The notes under the pieces are model-generated. The model made no database searches. It saw only the letters and a program-made list of their open reading frames with translations, and was not told the origin of the DNA. Shown one piece after another: positions 1 through 6,864 of a stretch of 16,203 nt of DNA. The position numbers and the translations under genes were made by a program. This DNA comes from CAIXTV01 sp037144095 (GTDB taxonomy: Bacteria > Bacteroidota > Bacteroidia > Bacteroidales > CAIXTV01), in the NCBI GenBank assembly GCA_037144095.1, contig JBAWXL010000084.1, positions 1 through 16,203 of the forward strand, written 5' to 3'. Each line of letters begins with the position of its first letter. Position 1 is the stretch's first letter.

Positions 1-1
1 G

Positions 2-74
2 TGATCATGCTGGGATTCGAACCCAGGACCCCATCCTTAAAAGGGATGTGCTCTACCTGCTGAGCTACATAATC
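2..74 (-). tRNA. tRNA-Lys (anticodon TTT)
   Basis: Read on the minus strand this folds as a complete 73-base tRNA. The acceptor stem GATTATG pairs with CATGATC with one G-T wobble. The D-arm is GCTC/GAGC, the anticodon stem CATCC/GGATG encloses loop CTTTTAA with anticodon TTT, and the T-arm is CTGGG-TTCGAAT-CCCAG. The discriminator base is A at position 2. Position 1 is C, so it cannot be seen whether CCA is encoded because the window ends there. The tRNA decodes AAA/AAG lysine codons. A promoter lies just upstream at 87-116. Confidence 0.96.
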
Positions 75-86
75 ATTTTGAGGCTG

Positions 87-116
87 CAAAAGTACAACTA
101 TTTTTCAGGAATCAAA
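87..116 (-). promoter_or_regulatory. Bacteroidetes-type promoter of the tRNA-Lys gene
   Basis: On the minus strand a TTTG (116-113) is followed after 18 bases by TACTTTTG (94-87). This matches the phylum's TTTG / TAnnTTTG (-33/-7) consensus with near-normal spacing. Transcription would begin a few bases before the tRNA 5' end at 74. It is the best-formed minus-strand promoter in the window. Confidence 0.75.
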
Positions 117-208
117 ACATATTCTTGATATTTACTGAAAATTATGATTTGTCTATTGAAGTTTAAGGTATTATAAAATGAAGTTAATGAACAAATAATT
201 GATGAAAC

Positions 209-1096
209 TTAGGATTTTCTAAAGGTTTTGGGCTTAACAATCGTAAAAGTTCTGATGATATTAAAACCAAAAAAGATATTTTCTTTTGCCCAGTTTCCCT
301 GGGTTTCAGTTACGAAACCTCTTTCAAACAATGGTTGCGAATTGGTAAGAAACAACTGAAACACATGTCCTCCGGTTTCAATATCAACACCCAATGACAA
401 TGAATTATTAAAGTCCTTGGCTGTTTGACCCGGCAACAAATAATAATATTCTGCATTCACCGACATACGTTCAGTAAACTTAAATCTGCCACCTGCTCCA
501 ACCGCAAACGCATCATTTTGATCAATAACCCTTTTTACCAGGTTTTTATGAACATGAGTTGGCATAAGTTGAAGAGAAAGGTTGTTGTTAAATTTACGGG
601 CAATCAACAACTGATTGACAAACGAAAGTCTTGAGGTAAAATAATTGGTTCTATTAGGATCTGTCCAGGGCAAGGTATTCACAGCCATATCACCAAAATA
701 AGAAAGTGATAAAGGGGTTTTATTACTTTGGCGAATGATCTTAAATTTCAAATAACCATTTATGGTTTTTTGAAATGAGCTTCTGCCCAACCCAACTTCA
801 AGTCTGTTCGAAATACCATATTCAACACCTAAACGAATGGTCGATTGATCGAAACCCCAAAAGTTGCCGGCACCTGAATTCAGGCTTCCAAAATGATGAG
901 ATATAATGAAATTTAAATCTCCCTTTCCGATATTTTCACTCGACTGACCAAGAATGATATGTGTGGTCTTAAAAGTAGCCGTTGTAAATTCTTTTTGAGG
1001 TTTATTGTCCCCTAATAAATCCATTAATTCTTGCGATTTCGCACTTTGCAACGTTAAGCTGCATGATAGAACTAATAGGAAAATGATTTTTTGCAT
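209..1096 (-). CDS. DUF5777-type outer-membrane beta-barrel protein
   Basis: The 295-residue product starts with a signal peptide (about residues 1-21, hydrophobic core IIFLLVLSCSLTL, cleavage near SAKSQ). The rest is alternating beta-strand sequence with many aromatic residues and repeated GLG/GVxxGI patterns, as in outer-membrane barrels. Features such as FGSLNSGAGNFWGFDQST and RLGVEYGISNRLEVGLGR are what I associate with the Bacteroidetes DUF5777 family. The family's biochemical role is not known. It is the last gene of the cytochrome/OB-fold/YceI cluster, 94 bases after YceI, with no obvious promoter box between, so cotranscription is likely. The leader motif 7 bases before its ATG recurs before the M16 peptidase gene. 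Confidence 0.82.
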   Translation of the reverse strand: MQKIIFLLVLSCSLTLQSAKSQELMDLLGDNKPQKEFTTATFKTTHIILGQSSENIGKGDLNFIISHHFGSLNSGAGNFWGFDQSTIRLGVEYGISNRLEVGLGRSSFQKTINGYLKFKIIRQSNKTPLSLSYFGDMAVNTLPWTDPNRTNYFTSRLSFVNQLLIARKFNNNLSLQLMPTHVHKNLVKRVIDQNDAFAVGAGGRFKFTERMSVNAEYYYLLPGQTAKDFNNSLSLGVDIETGGHVFQLFLTNSQPLFERGFVTETQGNWAKENIFFGFNIIRTFTIVKPKTFRKS

Positions 1097-1190
1097 AAAC
1101 TGAATTTTAGTTAGAAATTAATAGCAAAATTGATTAAATGACCCAAATGATTAAAGAATCCAGGGTATTATGATTATAAGTATGATGAAT

Positions 1191-1742
1191 TTATTTGATT
1201 TTTTCTAAACTTTCATCCACAGTGACTTCAATATTGTCGGCAATGTTTTTCAACACCATTTTTGGAACTTTAATATCATAGTCTTTTATAGCAACAGTGA
1301 ATTTAGAGTTAATAAGCACTTTACCGTCTTTAACCTCAATGGTGCCGGGGTGATTCTCTTTTTTAGTTATTCCATGGATGGTCATATCACCTTCAACATT
1401 GGCTTTATATTTGCCGTTTTTAGAGAAATTAATATCTTTAAGATTGGTTATTTTTCCTTTGTAAGTTGCATTTGGAAATTTATCCGATTCGAGATAATTT
1501 TCGTTAAAATGTTCTTGCATCAAAGCATTTTTAAATTCAAAAGATTTAATCAGCACTTTAAAAACGACGTCGCCGGTTGCGATGTCGAGGGCAGTACTAA
1601 CCTGATTGTTTACTGCTTCAATTTTTTCGGCAGCAGCATCAGAAAAAAACGTGATTTTACCATTTTTTGTAATGTATTTTTGTGCATTTACATTGCCGCT
1701 TATCATTAATAAAACGAAAGCGATTTTTAAGAAACTTTTCAT
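1191..1742 (-). CDS. YceI family periplasmic protein
   Basis: This 183-residue protein has a signal peptide (residues 1-20, cleavage after NVNA) and one YceI lipocalin-like domain filling the rest, the usual length for the family. Recognisable elements are GKITFFSDAAAEKIEAVNNQ near the start, FPNATYKGKI (about 90), GDMTIHGITKK (about 118) and the closing KDYDIKVPKMVLKNIADNI. YceI proteins form an elongated barrel that binds long isoprenoid or amide lipids in the periplasm. It starts 23 bases after the OB-fold gene stops, so the two are very likely cotranscribed. Placement beside cytochromes would fit a quinone-like lipid ligand, but that is inference. Confidence 0.92.
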   Translation of the reverse strand: MKSFLKIAFVLLMISGNVNAQKYITKNGKITFFSDAAAEKIEAVNNQVSTALDIATGDVVFKVLIKSFEFKNALMQEHFNENYLESDKFPNATYKGKITNLKDINFSKNGKYKANVEGDMTIHGITKKENHPGTIEVKDGKVLINSKFTVAIKDYDIKVPKMVLKNIADNIEVTVDESLEKIK

Positions 1743-1765
1743 GTGTTTAATTTATTTGTTTATAA

Positions 1766-2203
1766 TTACTCTTTAACCAGTGAGCCTTTTTCAATGATTA
1801 CATCCGTGTCGTTATATCCCGAGCAGAATCCTTTGATTTTAACATCTGCACCTGATGCAATTTTTTTAGTTTCTTCATTATATTTAGGCAACATCGTACA
1901 TCTGATGCCTTCATCTCCGAAATCGCCTTGTTTGAACACGAAAGTAATCATTACCAAAGTGTCAGAGGTTTCGATTTTGCTCACTTTTCCGCTAAGTTCA
2001 ACTACTTTTCCGTTATATTTTGTGTCAGCGGCTTTCTTGTCTTTAACATATTCGTTGTATAATACTTCAGTTTGAAGTTTGAAATCTGCCGGCAGTTTTT
2101 CGTAATCGGGATGTGGTTTATTGATATAGAATTTATACACTAATAGTGCTGCTACTATTCCTACTAAAAAGAGGATTAGTATGATTTTTACCCATTTATT
2201 CAT
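1766..2203 (-). CDS. membrane-anchored OB-fold (tRNA_anti-like) protein
   Basis: The 145-residue product has one N-terminal membrane helix (about residues 5-27, VKIILILFLVGIVAALLVYK), a short charged linker, then an OB-fold-like domain. The characteristic run is YNGKVVELSGKVSKI (about 63-77), GIRCTMLP (about 100) and GADVKIKGFCSGYND (about 118-132), followed by a last beta-strand. This matches the Bacteroidetes tRNA_anti-like family, whose members sit outside the cytoplasm and are not shown to bind tRNA. It begins 6 bases after the cytochrome gene stops and ends 23 bases before YceI, so it is embedded in the operon. A structural or carrier role is possible; none is demonstrated. Confidence 0.85.
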   Translation of the reverse strand: MNKWVKIILILFLVGIVAALLVYKFYINKPHPDYEKLPADFKLQTEVLYNEYVKDKKAADTKYNGKVVELSGKVSKIETSDTLVMITFVFKQGDFGDEGIRCTMLPKYNEETKKIASGADVKIKGFCSGYNDTDVIIEKGSLVKE

Positions 2204-2209
2204 ATAATT

Positions 2210-2596
2210 TTAATTGTTTAAAGTCCCTGAATCTATCCATCTCTTGATTTTAGCAATATCGCAATCGCTTATTTTATTTCCACCTTTTGGCATAGCTGAA
2301 AAGCCCGTAGCTTGACTTACTACTCCATAGAGTTTGCCATTTAACGCGATTACTTGTAAACCACTGTAATTTTCAGTAGTCCAACCACCTGAAGGACTGG
2401 CTGCGCTATGACATACATTGCAATACGATTGCATAATTGGCGCAATGGTTTGTGAATAGGTGACACTTGTTGTATCACAAATAGTACTTCCCGACTGTGT
2501 GAATCGGTATAATACATCTTCCTTATCGGTATAACATCCACTTAAAAACAAAGCGGAGAACAGCATCATAGCTAAATATTTAATAGAATTTTTCAT
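2210..2596 (-). CDS. c-type cytochrome lipoprotein, single haem site
   Basis: The 128-residue product begins MKNSIKYLAMMLFSALFLSGC, a lipoprotein signal with lipobox LSGC and acylated Cys21. A single CXXCH haem-attachment motif (CNVCH, residues 59-63) and a later AMPKGG with candidate axial Met102 identify a small c-type cytochrome domain, and the protein ends with the typical IKRWIDSGTLNN helix. An in-frame ATG upstream (2659) would start inside the previous gene and bury the lipobox, so I chose 2596, four bases after the previous stop. It is probably an electron carrier tethered to a membrane on the periplasmic side. It closely resembles the second half of its neighbour, suggesting duplication. 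Confidence 0.88.
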   Translation of the reverse strand: MKNSIKYLAMMLFSALFLSGCYTDKEDVLYRFTQSGSTICDTTSVTYSQTIAPIMQSYCNVCHSAASPSGGWTTENYSGLQVIALNGKLYGVVSQATGFSAMPKGGNKISDCDIAKIKRWIDSGTLNN

Positions 2597-2600
2597 GTAA

Positions 2601-3227
2601 TTAGTTATTAGGTTTTCCGGCATCAATCCATTTCTTAATTTGCGTAATCTTGCAGGCATCCATCAAACCCGATGGAGGCATAGGACTAGAAGTATTAGTA
2701 ATACGGCTGTATAAATTAGTCGCACCAGCAATTTGACTATAGGTTTCGAGGTTTATATCTCCGCTTGGTGAAGATCCACTATGGCATCCCGAACAGAAAT
2801 TAAGTATTGTAGGTAAAACTGCCCCGGAAAATGTAAAGAGATTTGTATCGCAACCACAGGTATTATTCAAAGCACCTTGTTTAATCCAGCCATAAATTAG
2901 TGTAACCTGTTGCAGATTCAATGGCGTTTTTGGCGAAGGGGGCATTTGACTGCCAATAGCAAGTGTATATAACCGACTGCTTTGTGGGTTGCCGGCTTTA
3001 ACTAAATGCATTATTCCGTCATAAGTACTTAAATCAGGGTCCTGATTTCCTGCATGGCAACCACTATAGGCACAATTCGATCGGATAATAGGCTGAATTT
3101 CATCAGAAAAACAAATGTTTGACGGAAGAGTGCTTTCGTCAATAATGGGTGGGGTGGGGTCGTGTTTACAACTGCTAATAAGAAGGATTAAGGCTGTAAA
3201 ACATGTAAGAATTACATGGTTCTTCAT
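2601..3227 (-). CDS. two-domain c-type cytochrome lipoprotein
   Basis: The 208-residue product has a lipoprotein signal (lipobox ISSC, Cys20) and two cytochrome-like halves. The first carries the unusual spacing CAYSGCH (CX4CH, residues 52-58) with a candidate Met ligand in QMPP (Met95). The second carries a normal CSGCH (residues 145-149) with SPMPPSG (Met183). Each half ends in a WIxxG helix (IYGWIKQGALNN, IKKWIDAGKPNN), the same ending as the next gene. It is likely the first gene of the operon. A -7 box lies about 43 bases upstream. Whether the CX4CH half binds haem covalently is uncertain; similar motifs are common in environmental Bacteroidetes lipoproteins. Confidence 0.88.
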   Translation of the reverse strand: MKNHVILTCFTALILLISSCKHDPTPPIIDESTLPSNICFSDEIQPIIRSNCAYSGCHAGNQDPDLSTYDGIMHLVKAGNPQSSRLYTLAIGSQMPPSPKTPLNLQQVTLIYGWIKQGALNNTCGCDTNLFTFSGAVLPTILNFCSGCHSGSSPSGDINLETYSQIAGATNLYSRITNTSSPMPPSGLMDACKITQIKKWIDAGKPNN

Positions 3228-3269
3228 TTAAAACTAATTTAAGATTATTTATTTTTTAGATTAGAAACG

Positions 3270-3277
3270 CAAAAGTA
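3270..3277 (-). promoter_or_regulatory. -7 promoter box for the cytochrome operon
   Basis: CAAAAGTA on the plus strand is TACTTTTG on the minus strand, a match to TAnnTTTG, placed about 43 bases before the ATG at 3227. I found no good -33 TTTG at the expected distance. The remaining AT-rich sequence between 3278 and 3517 holds no gene or clear hairpin that I can see. Confidence 0.5.
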
Positions 3278-3517
3278 TAAGAAATATTGGGTACACGAAT
3301 ACTTAATTATGTATTTTAACTATTCTTAAGATAATTTTGGGTATATAGAGTTCAAATGTATACCTATATTATAATGAAAACAGTTTTTATTTCGTTTTCT
3401 TTAACTAAAAAACAGATAAATAGCATTTATAGATACATGTTTTTCTGGCAAAGTTTTAATGCTATATCTTAAAGTAAGAATATTTAAGGGATTATTTGAC
3501 TATTTATCAGTTGTACT

Positions 3518-5446
3518 TCATTTTTCAACTATTTCCTTTTGCTCAAGCAATTGGGCTTTTTCTGTCCATTGTTGTGCTTCTTGTGGATTATTCATATTCT
3601 GATATGTCAGCGCAAGGAGTTTATGAGCTAAAATATTATTAGGGTCTAAGTGTACGCATTTTTTTAGATTCACGATGGCTTCATCATATCTGCCTAAAGC
3701 TCCCAGTGTGCTTCCAAGGTTTTGATAGGCATCGGAAAAATAAGGATTCAGCTTTAAGGAATGCTCATATAATTCTTTTGCTTTTACATAATTGGCTTGT
3801 TCAAAATAGATAATCCCAATATTGTTCCATGTTTCGGCTTTCAGGGGATTCATGCGGATAGCTTTATCATAAAATGTCATTGCTTTTTGCGAATCCTTGA
3901 GCAGATACCATGCTAAACCCAATTGTTCGCTGGCATCTATATAATTGGAATCGATTGCGCGTGCTTTTTCAAATTGCTTTACGGCAAGCTTCAAAAGTGC
4001 ATCCTTTTTCACCGTATCTTCTTCATTCATTCCTTTCTCTCTTAAAACAATTCCCCAATTTAAACATAAATGTATGCTATTGGGGCAGTGTTGAATATCT
4101 GTTTGTGTAAGGGTGGCTTGATCTTTCCATTCGGCAGCACGAACAATGGTTTTATAACTAAATCCTATAATTACCAAAAAGCATAATGTTGTATGAAAAG
4201 GTTTTGATTTTAATTTCTGAACTTCTGTAATAGATGAATTATGTGTATCTACCTTAAACAGTTTCGTTAATAGAAAAACTAAAGCCACACAAATTCCCAA
4301 TGACGGAAGAAACATAAAACGTTCGGCAAAGGAAGAGCCAATATGAAACAAGAGATTGCTATAGATGCTTAATGTAACCATGAAAAATAGTATTCCGAAC
4401 ACGAGCGGACTTTTCTTTCGAATATTCCATACAGCATAAATTCCTATAATTCCATACACTATTATTGATAAGATAAATTTTAAATCACCTAATCCAACAA
4501 TGGGGATTTGATTGATAGAATAATCACAAACCAATTGATAGGGGACAATCAGAAGCAAGAGGTATTTCCCAAGCAGCATGATGGCAGTGGCGAAGTGCGC
4601 AGCAGCATTTGGTGCGCCTATTAAAAAATTATCTGCAATGACAACGTTTACGCCTGAGCTCATGTCAGTAATTATCTGACTTCTTAGATAAATGTATATT
4701 ATTGCCGGAATGCAGAGTAATATTGATGCGGTAAGTATTGTTTTGGGTTTAGCTTCTGTGAAATACCATCCAAGAAGGGGAAAGAGAAATAAAACGGTGA
4801 CCAGTCCTTCTTTTGATAGAAAGGCAAGAAAAAACATGCACAAGGAGAGGATTAATCCTACCCATCTTTTTCGGCTAAACCACGAATGTAAAAACAAAAA
4901 AGTGAGCATCAGAAAGAAAAAAGACATGATTTCGTCGCGACTTTTAATGTTGGCAACCACCTCGGTGTGGATTGGATGTGAGGCAAATAGCAACACAATT
5001 AGCAGCGGAATTAGTGAATGGACATGATTCAGATATTTTCGCAAGACCATAAACAACAAAAAGCAGGAAAGCGCATAAAACAGCACATTAATGAAATGAT
5101 TTAAAGAAGGATTGTTGGGCGATAGTTGCCATTCGATGGCAAACATGGCAAGTGAAAGCGGGCGATATAGATTGTCCGATTGCTGGTTATATCCATAGCG
5201 GTAGGGGGTATGAAAAATAGTGGGCACCGCCTCCACCCCCTTTTTGACGAGCCAATTGTCGGCTAAAACGCTGTAATCATCTAAAACATATTGATGTTTA
5301 AAGGTATGTGAATATAAAACAAAGGCAAAAAGGAAACAAAAACCTGCCAATATATATTCCTTATAATGAGATTTTTGTAGGAAATCAATAGGAACTTGTT
5401 TATCAGGTTTTCTATTTTTCTGAGCCAGCTTTTTATTCATAAGCAT
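3518..5446 (-). CDS. TMTC-like integral membrane protein with C-terminal TPR repeats
   Basis: The 642-residue product has about a dozen hydrophobic helices (residues 31-430), then three to four tetratricopeptide repeats (about 460-640; for example AETWNNIGIIYFEQANYVKA, SDAYQNLGSTLGALGRYDEA). The first luminal/periplasmic loop has the acidic pair in YVLDDYSVL (about Asp56-Asp57), and HPIHTEVVANIKSRDE and AERFMFLPSLG follow. These are hallmarks of the TMTC/DUF1736 branch of the GT-C glycosyltransferase fold. In animals TMTC proteins O-mannosylate cadherins; for bacterial members the acceptor and sugar donor are unknown. The longest frame opens with TTG at 5476 inside the upstream gene. The ATG at 5446, 11 bases after that gene's stop, or ATG 5440, is the more likely start. 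Confidence 0.85.
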   Translation of the reverse strand: MLMNKKLAQKNRKPDKQVPIDFLQKSHYKEYILAGFCFLFAFVLYSHTFKHQYVLDDYSVLADNWLVKKGVEAVPTIFHTPYRYGYNQQSDNLYRPLSLAMFAIEWQLSPNNPSLNHFINVLFYALSCFLLFMVLRKYLNHVHSLIPLLIVLLFASHPIHTEVVANIKSRDEIMSFFFLMLTFLFLHSWFSRKRWVGLILSLCMFFLAFLSKEGLVTVLFLFPLLGWYFTEAKPKTILTASILLCIPAIIYIYLRSQIITDMSSGVNVVIADNFLIGAPNAAAHFATAIMLLGKYLLLLIVPYQLVCDYSINQIPIVGLGDLKFILSIIVYGIIGIYAVWNIRKKSPLVFGILFFMVTLSIYSNLLFHIGSSFAERFMFLPSLGICVALVFLLTKLFKVDTHNSSITEVQKLKSKPFHTTLCFLVIIGFSYKTIVRAAEWKDQATLTQTDIQHCPNSIHLCLNWGIVLREKGMNEEDTVKKDALLKLAVKQFEKARAIDSNYIDASEQLGLAWYLLKDSQKAMTFYDKAIRMNPLKAETWNNIGIIYFEQANYVKAKELYEHSLKLNPYFSDAYQNLGSTLGALGRYDEAIVNLKKCVHLDPNNILAHKLLALTYQNMNNPQEAQQWTEKAQLLEQKEIVEK

Positions 5447-5457
5447 CTTAACTATGC

Positions 5458-6177
5458 TTACATAATCATAAACCAAACCACCTCGCTCGGGATGCCTAAT
5501 TCATTATGTGTGTTTTTAATTCGTGCATAATATCCTGCTTCATTCCCCACATCATCTTCTGAAAGTTTTGATAAAACTGAACCATACTTCACATCATCGA
5601 AATATTCAAACGTTTTGAGTGCCGGCGCTTCGGCACCTCTCTCTCTTATAGCTCTATACATCATAATATCTTTCACTCCTTCTTCTTTCCCTTTCCCTTT
5701 TTTATCGGGCGAAGTGACTGAAAGATGATGAAATAAATGACCCACTTTTTTCATGCTAATTACCACTTTTTTCAAGCCGGGCGCTTCTGCTTTTTTGGGA
5801 GATGCAGCAAGAAAAGTACTACGTTTAATGTGAAAGGTTTCAAAATCGAGCGCTGTAGCATTCGGATTATCAGCAATTCTATCGTAGAGATGATGTGCTT
5901 TATCGTAAGCAACCGCTTTTGAAATTATTTTTTTCAACTCTTCAGTTATGGCAGTGGTGCGCGTGCCTTTTTTGTTGCTATATAAAAGATAGAGAGGTAT
6001 CCACGCAGCTAAAAATGCTAACCATTGTGCAATTTCTTCGGGGGTCCAACCCAGTCGAATGCCATTGATTATGGCAATTAAAACTGAGGTAGGCTGCTGA
6101 ATATAGGTAGAGGTCTGTCTGATATCAGCATTAAATCCGCTGATGTTTCGCGAAAGTCTTGTTGGTAATTTTGACAT
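5458..6177 (-). CDS. hypothetical protein, Bacteroidetes-type
   Basis: I do not recognise a named family for this 239-residue protein. It has no convincing signal peptide. Residues 43-67 hold WTPEEIAQWLAFLAAW followed by LYLLYSNKKGTRTT, and then a helical stretch with YDKAHHLYDRIADNPNAT (about 90-107). Similar helical proteins of no known function are, to my recollection, frequent in Bacteroidetes. The middle (about 145-170) is Lys/Gly-rich and probably a flexible linker (SPDKKGKGKEEGVKD). The C-terminal part could be a small beta domain. It lies 11 bases before the TMTC-like gene and is probably cotranscribed with it. No promoter box is visible directly upstream; the nearest candidate is at 6619-6626, beyond the repeat array. 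Confidence 0.6.
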   Translation of the reverse strand: MSKLPTRLSRNISGFNADIRQTSTYIQQPTSVLIAIINGIRLGWTPEEIAQWLAFLAAWIPLYLLYSNKKGTRTTAITEELKKIISKAVAYDKAHHLYDRIADNPNATALDFETFHIKRSTFLAASPKKAEAPGLKKVVISMKKVGHLFHHLSVTSPDKKGKGKEEGVKDIMMYRAIRERGAEAPALKTFEYFDDVKYGSVLSKLSEDDVGNEAGYYARIKNTHNELGIPSEVVWFMIM

Positions 6178-6247
6178 TGTTATTGTTTTAAGTAAGGTTA
6201 AATGTAATAAATACTGTTTGTTTTTGTTATTTTAATGTGGTTTTTAT

Positions 6248-6457
6248 GCAGAAAACAGCCGGCTAAATGAACCATTTTGCCGGCTAAATTGTCGAGTTTG
6301 CCGGCAAAATGAACGAGAAAACTGGCTAAATGCTAGGATTTGCCGGCTAAATACTTGAGAAAACCGGCAAAATGCTTGAGAAAACCGGCAAAATGCTTGA
6401 GAAAACCGGCAAAATGCTTGAGATTGCCGGCTAAATGATAAAGAAAACATGTTAAAT
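6248..6457. repeat. tandem array 1: ten 21-bp units centred on GCCGGC / ACCGGC
   Basis: Ten consecutive units of exactly 21 bases start at 6248, 6269, 6290, 6311, 6332, 6353, 6374, 6395, 6416 and 6437. Units 7 and 8 are identical and unit 6 differs by one base; the outer units are progressively diverged. The conserved part is the second half: GCCGGC or ACCGGC followed by T/A-AAAT. The first half varies (CTTGAGAAA, CGAGTTT, ACCATTT). The minus strand stays open across the array as part of a 109-codon frame (6573-6244) that would give a Phe-rich heptad repeat (SQAFCRF). I see no other support for that frame as a gene. No unique spacers separate the units, so it is not a CRISPR array. Confidence 0.93.
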
Positions 6458-6680
6458 ATATAAAAGAACATGCTTTCTGAAACGAATAGGTAACTAACTG
6501 AAAGCGTATGCCTAATCTTGTTTAAGAAGAAATAGTTTTTTGTAAAAATGATATAATCAAGCGATTTGAACATTTTGTTAAATGTTTATTGTGGCAAATT
6601 AAGCGTTTATAATATCTACAAAGATAAATGTTTTTTTTCATTTACTGCTTGCATGAAATTTGAATTTATTTTCGAGTGGA
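6458..6680. other. intergenic stretch with a candidate minus-strand -7 box
   Basis: This AT-rich stretch between array 1 and the inverted repeat contains no supported gene. The single signal I see is CAAAGATA at 6619-6626, which is TATCTTTG on the minus strand and matches TAnnTTTG, without a clear -33 partner. If used, transcription would run leftward through array 1 toward the gene at 6177. Confidence 0.4.
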
Positions 6681-6770
6681 ACCACATAGGCACAATAGGA
6701 ACATAGAATTTCACATAGAAGTTATATATAAAATCTATGTGAAACCTATGTTTCTATGTTCCTATGTGGT
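6681..6770. repeat. long imperfect inverted repeat (REP-like, possible bidirectional terminator)
   Basis: The left arm (6681-6718) and right arm (6735-6770) are nearly reverse-complementary over about 36 bases, with a few gaps, around a 16-base AT-rich loop. The arms begin and end with ACCACATAGG / CCTATGTGGT and carry internal repeats of ACATAG. Palindromes of this kind (CCACAnAG-type ends) are, to my knowledge, scattered intergenically in many Bacteroidetes. It sits about 95 bases beyond the stop of the M16 peptidase gene, so it could end that transcript; no T-run follows the stem. Confidence 0.85.
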
Positions 6771-6864
6771 AAAGAAATAAGAGATTTTAACTTATCCAAA
6801 TGACATTGATACTATACTATTTCTGAAGCTAAATCAGATTAAGTAGTTACAATACTTTCTTCTG

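Noticed and set aside
1766..2203. Role of the OB-fold protein in tRNA binding
   Set aside because: The family name suggests it, but the protein has a membrane anchor and an extracytoplasmic domain, which argues against tRNA binding.
2597..2659. ATG 2659 as start of the second cytochrome lipoprotein
   Set aside because: It would add 21 residues before a clear lipoprotein signal peptide and lie inside the previous gene.
4692..5027. Plus-strand ORFs within the TMTC-like and M16 genes
   Set aside because: They are antisense shadows of well-supported genes with no domain or promoter of their own.
5447..5476. TTG start for the TMTC-like gene, overlapping the upstream gene
   Set aside because: ATG codons at 5446 and 5440 follow the upstream stop and precede the first membrane helix at a normal distance.
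6248..6457. CRISPR array
   Set aside because: Units are 21 bases, contiguous and diverged, with no unique spacers between constant repeats, and no cas gene is present.
6244..6573. 109-codon minus-strand ORF as a real protein gene
   Set aside because: It consists largely of the repeat array, has no recognisable domain in its non-repeat half, and open frames through a 21-bp repeat are expected if one unit lacks stops. Kept only as a hypothesis.
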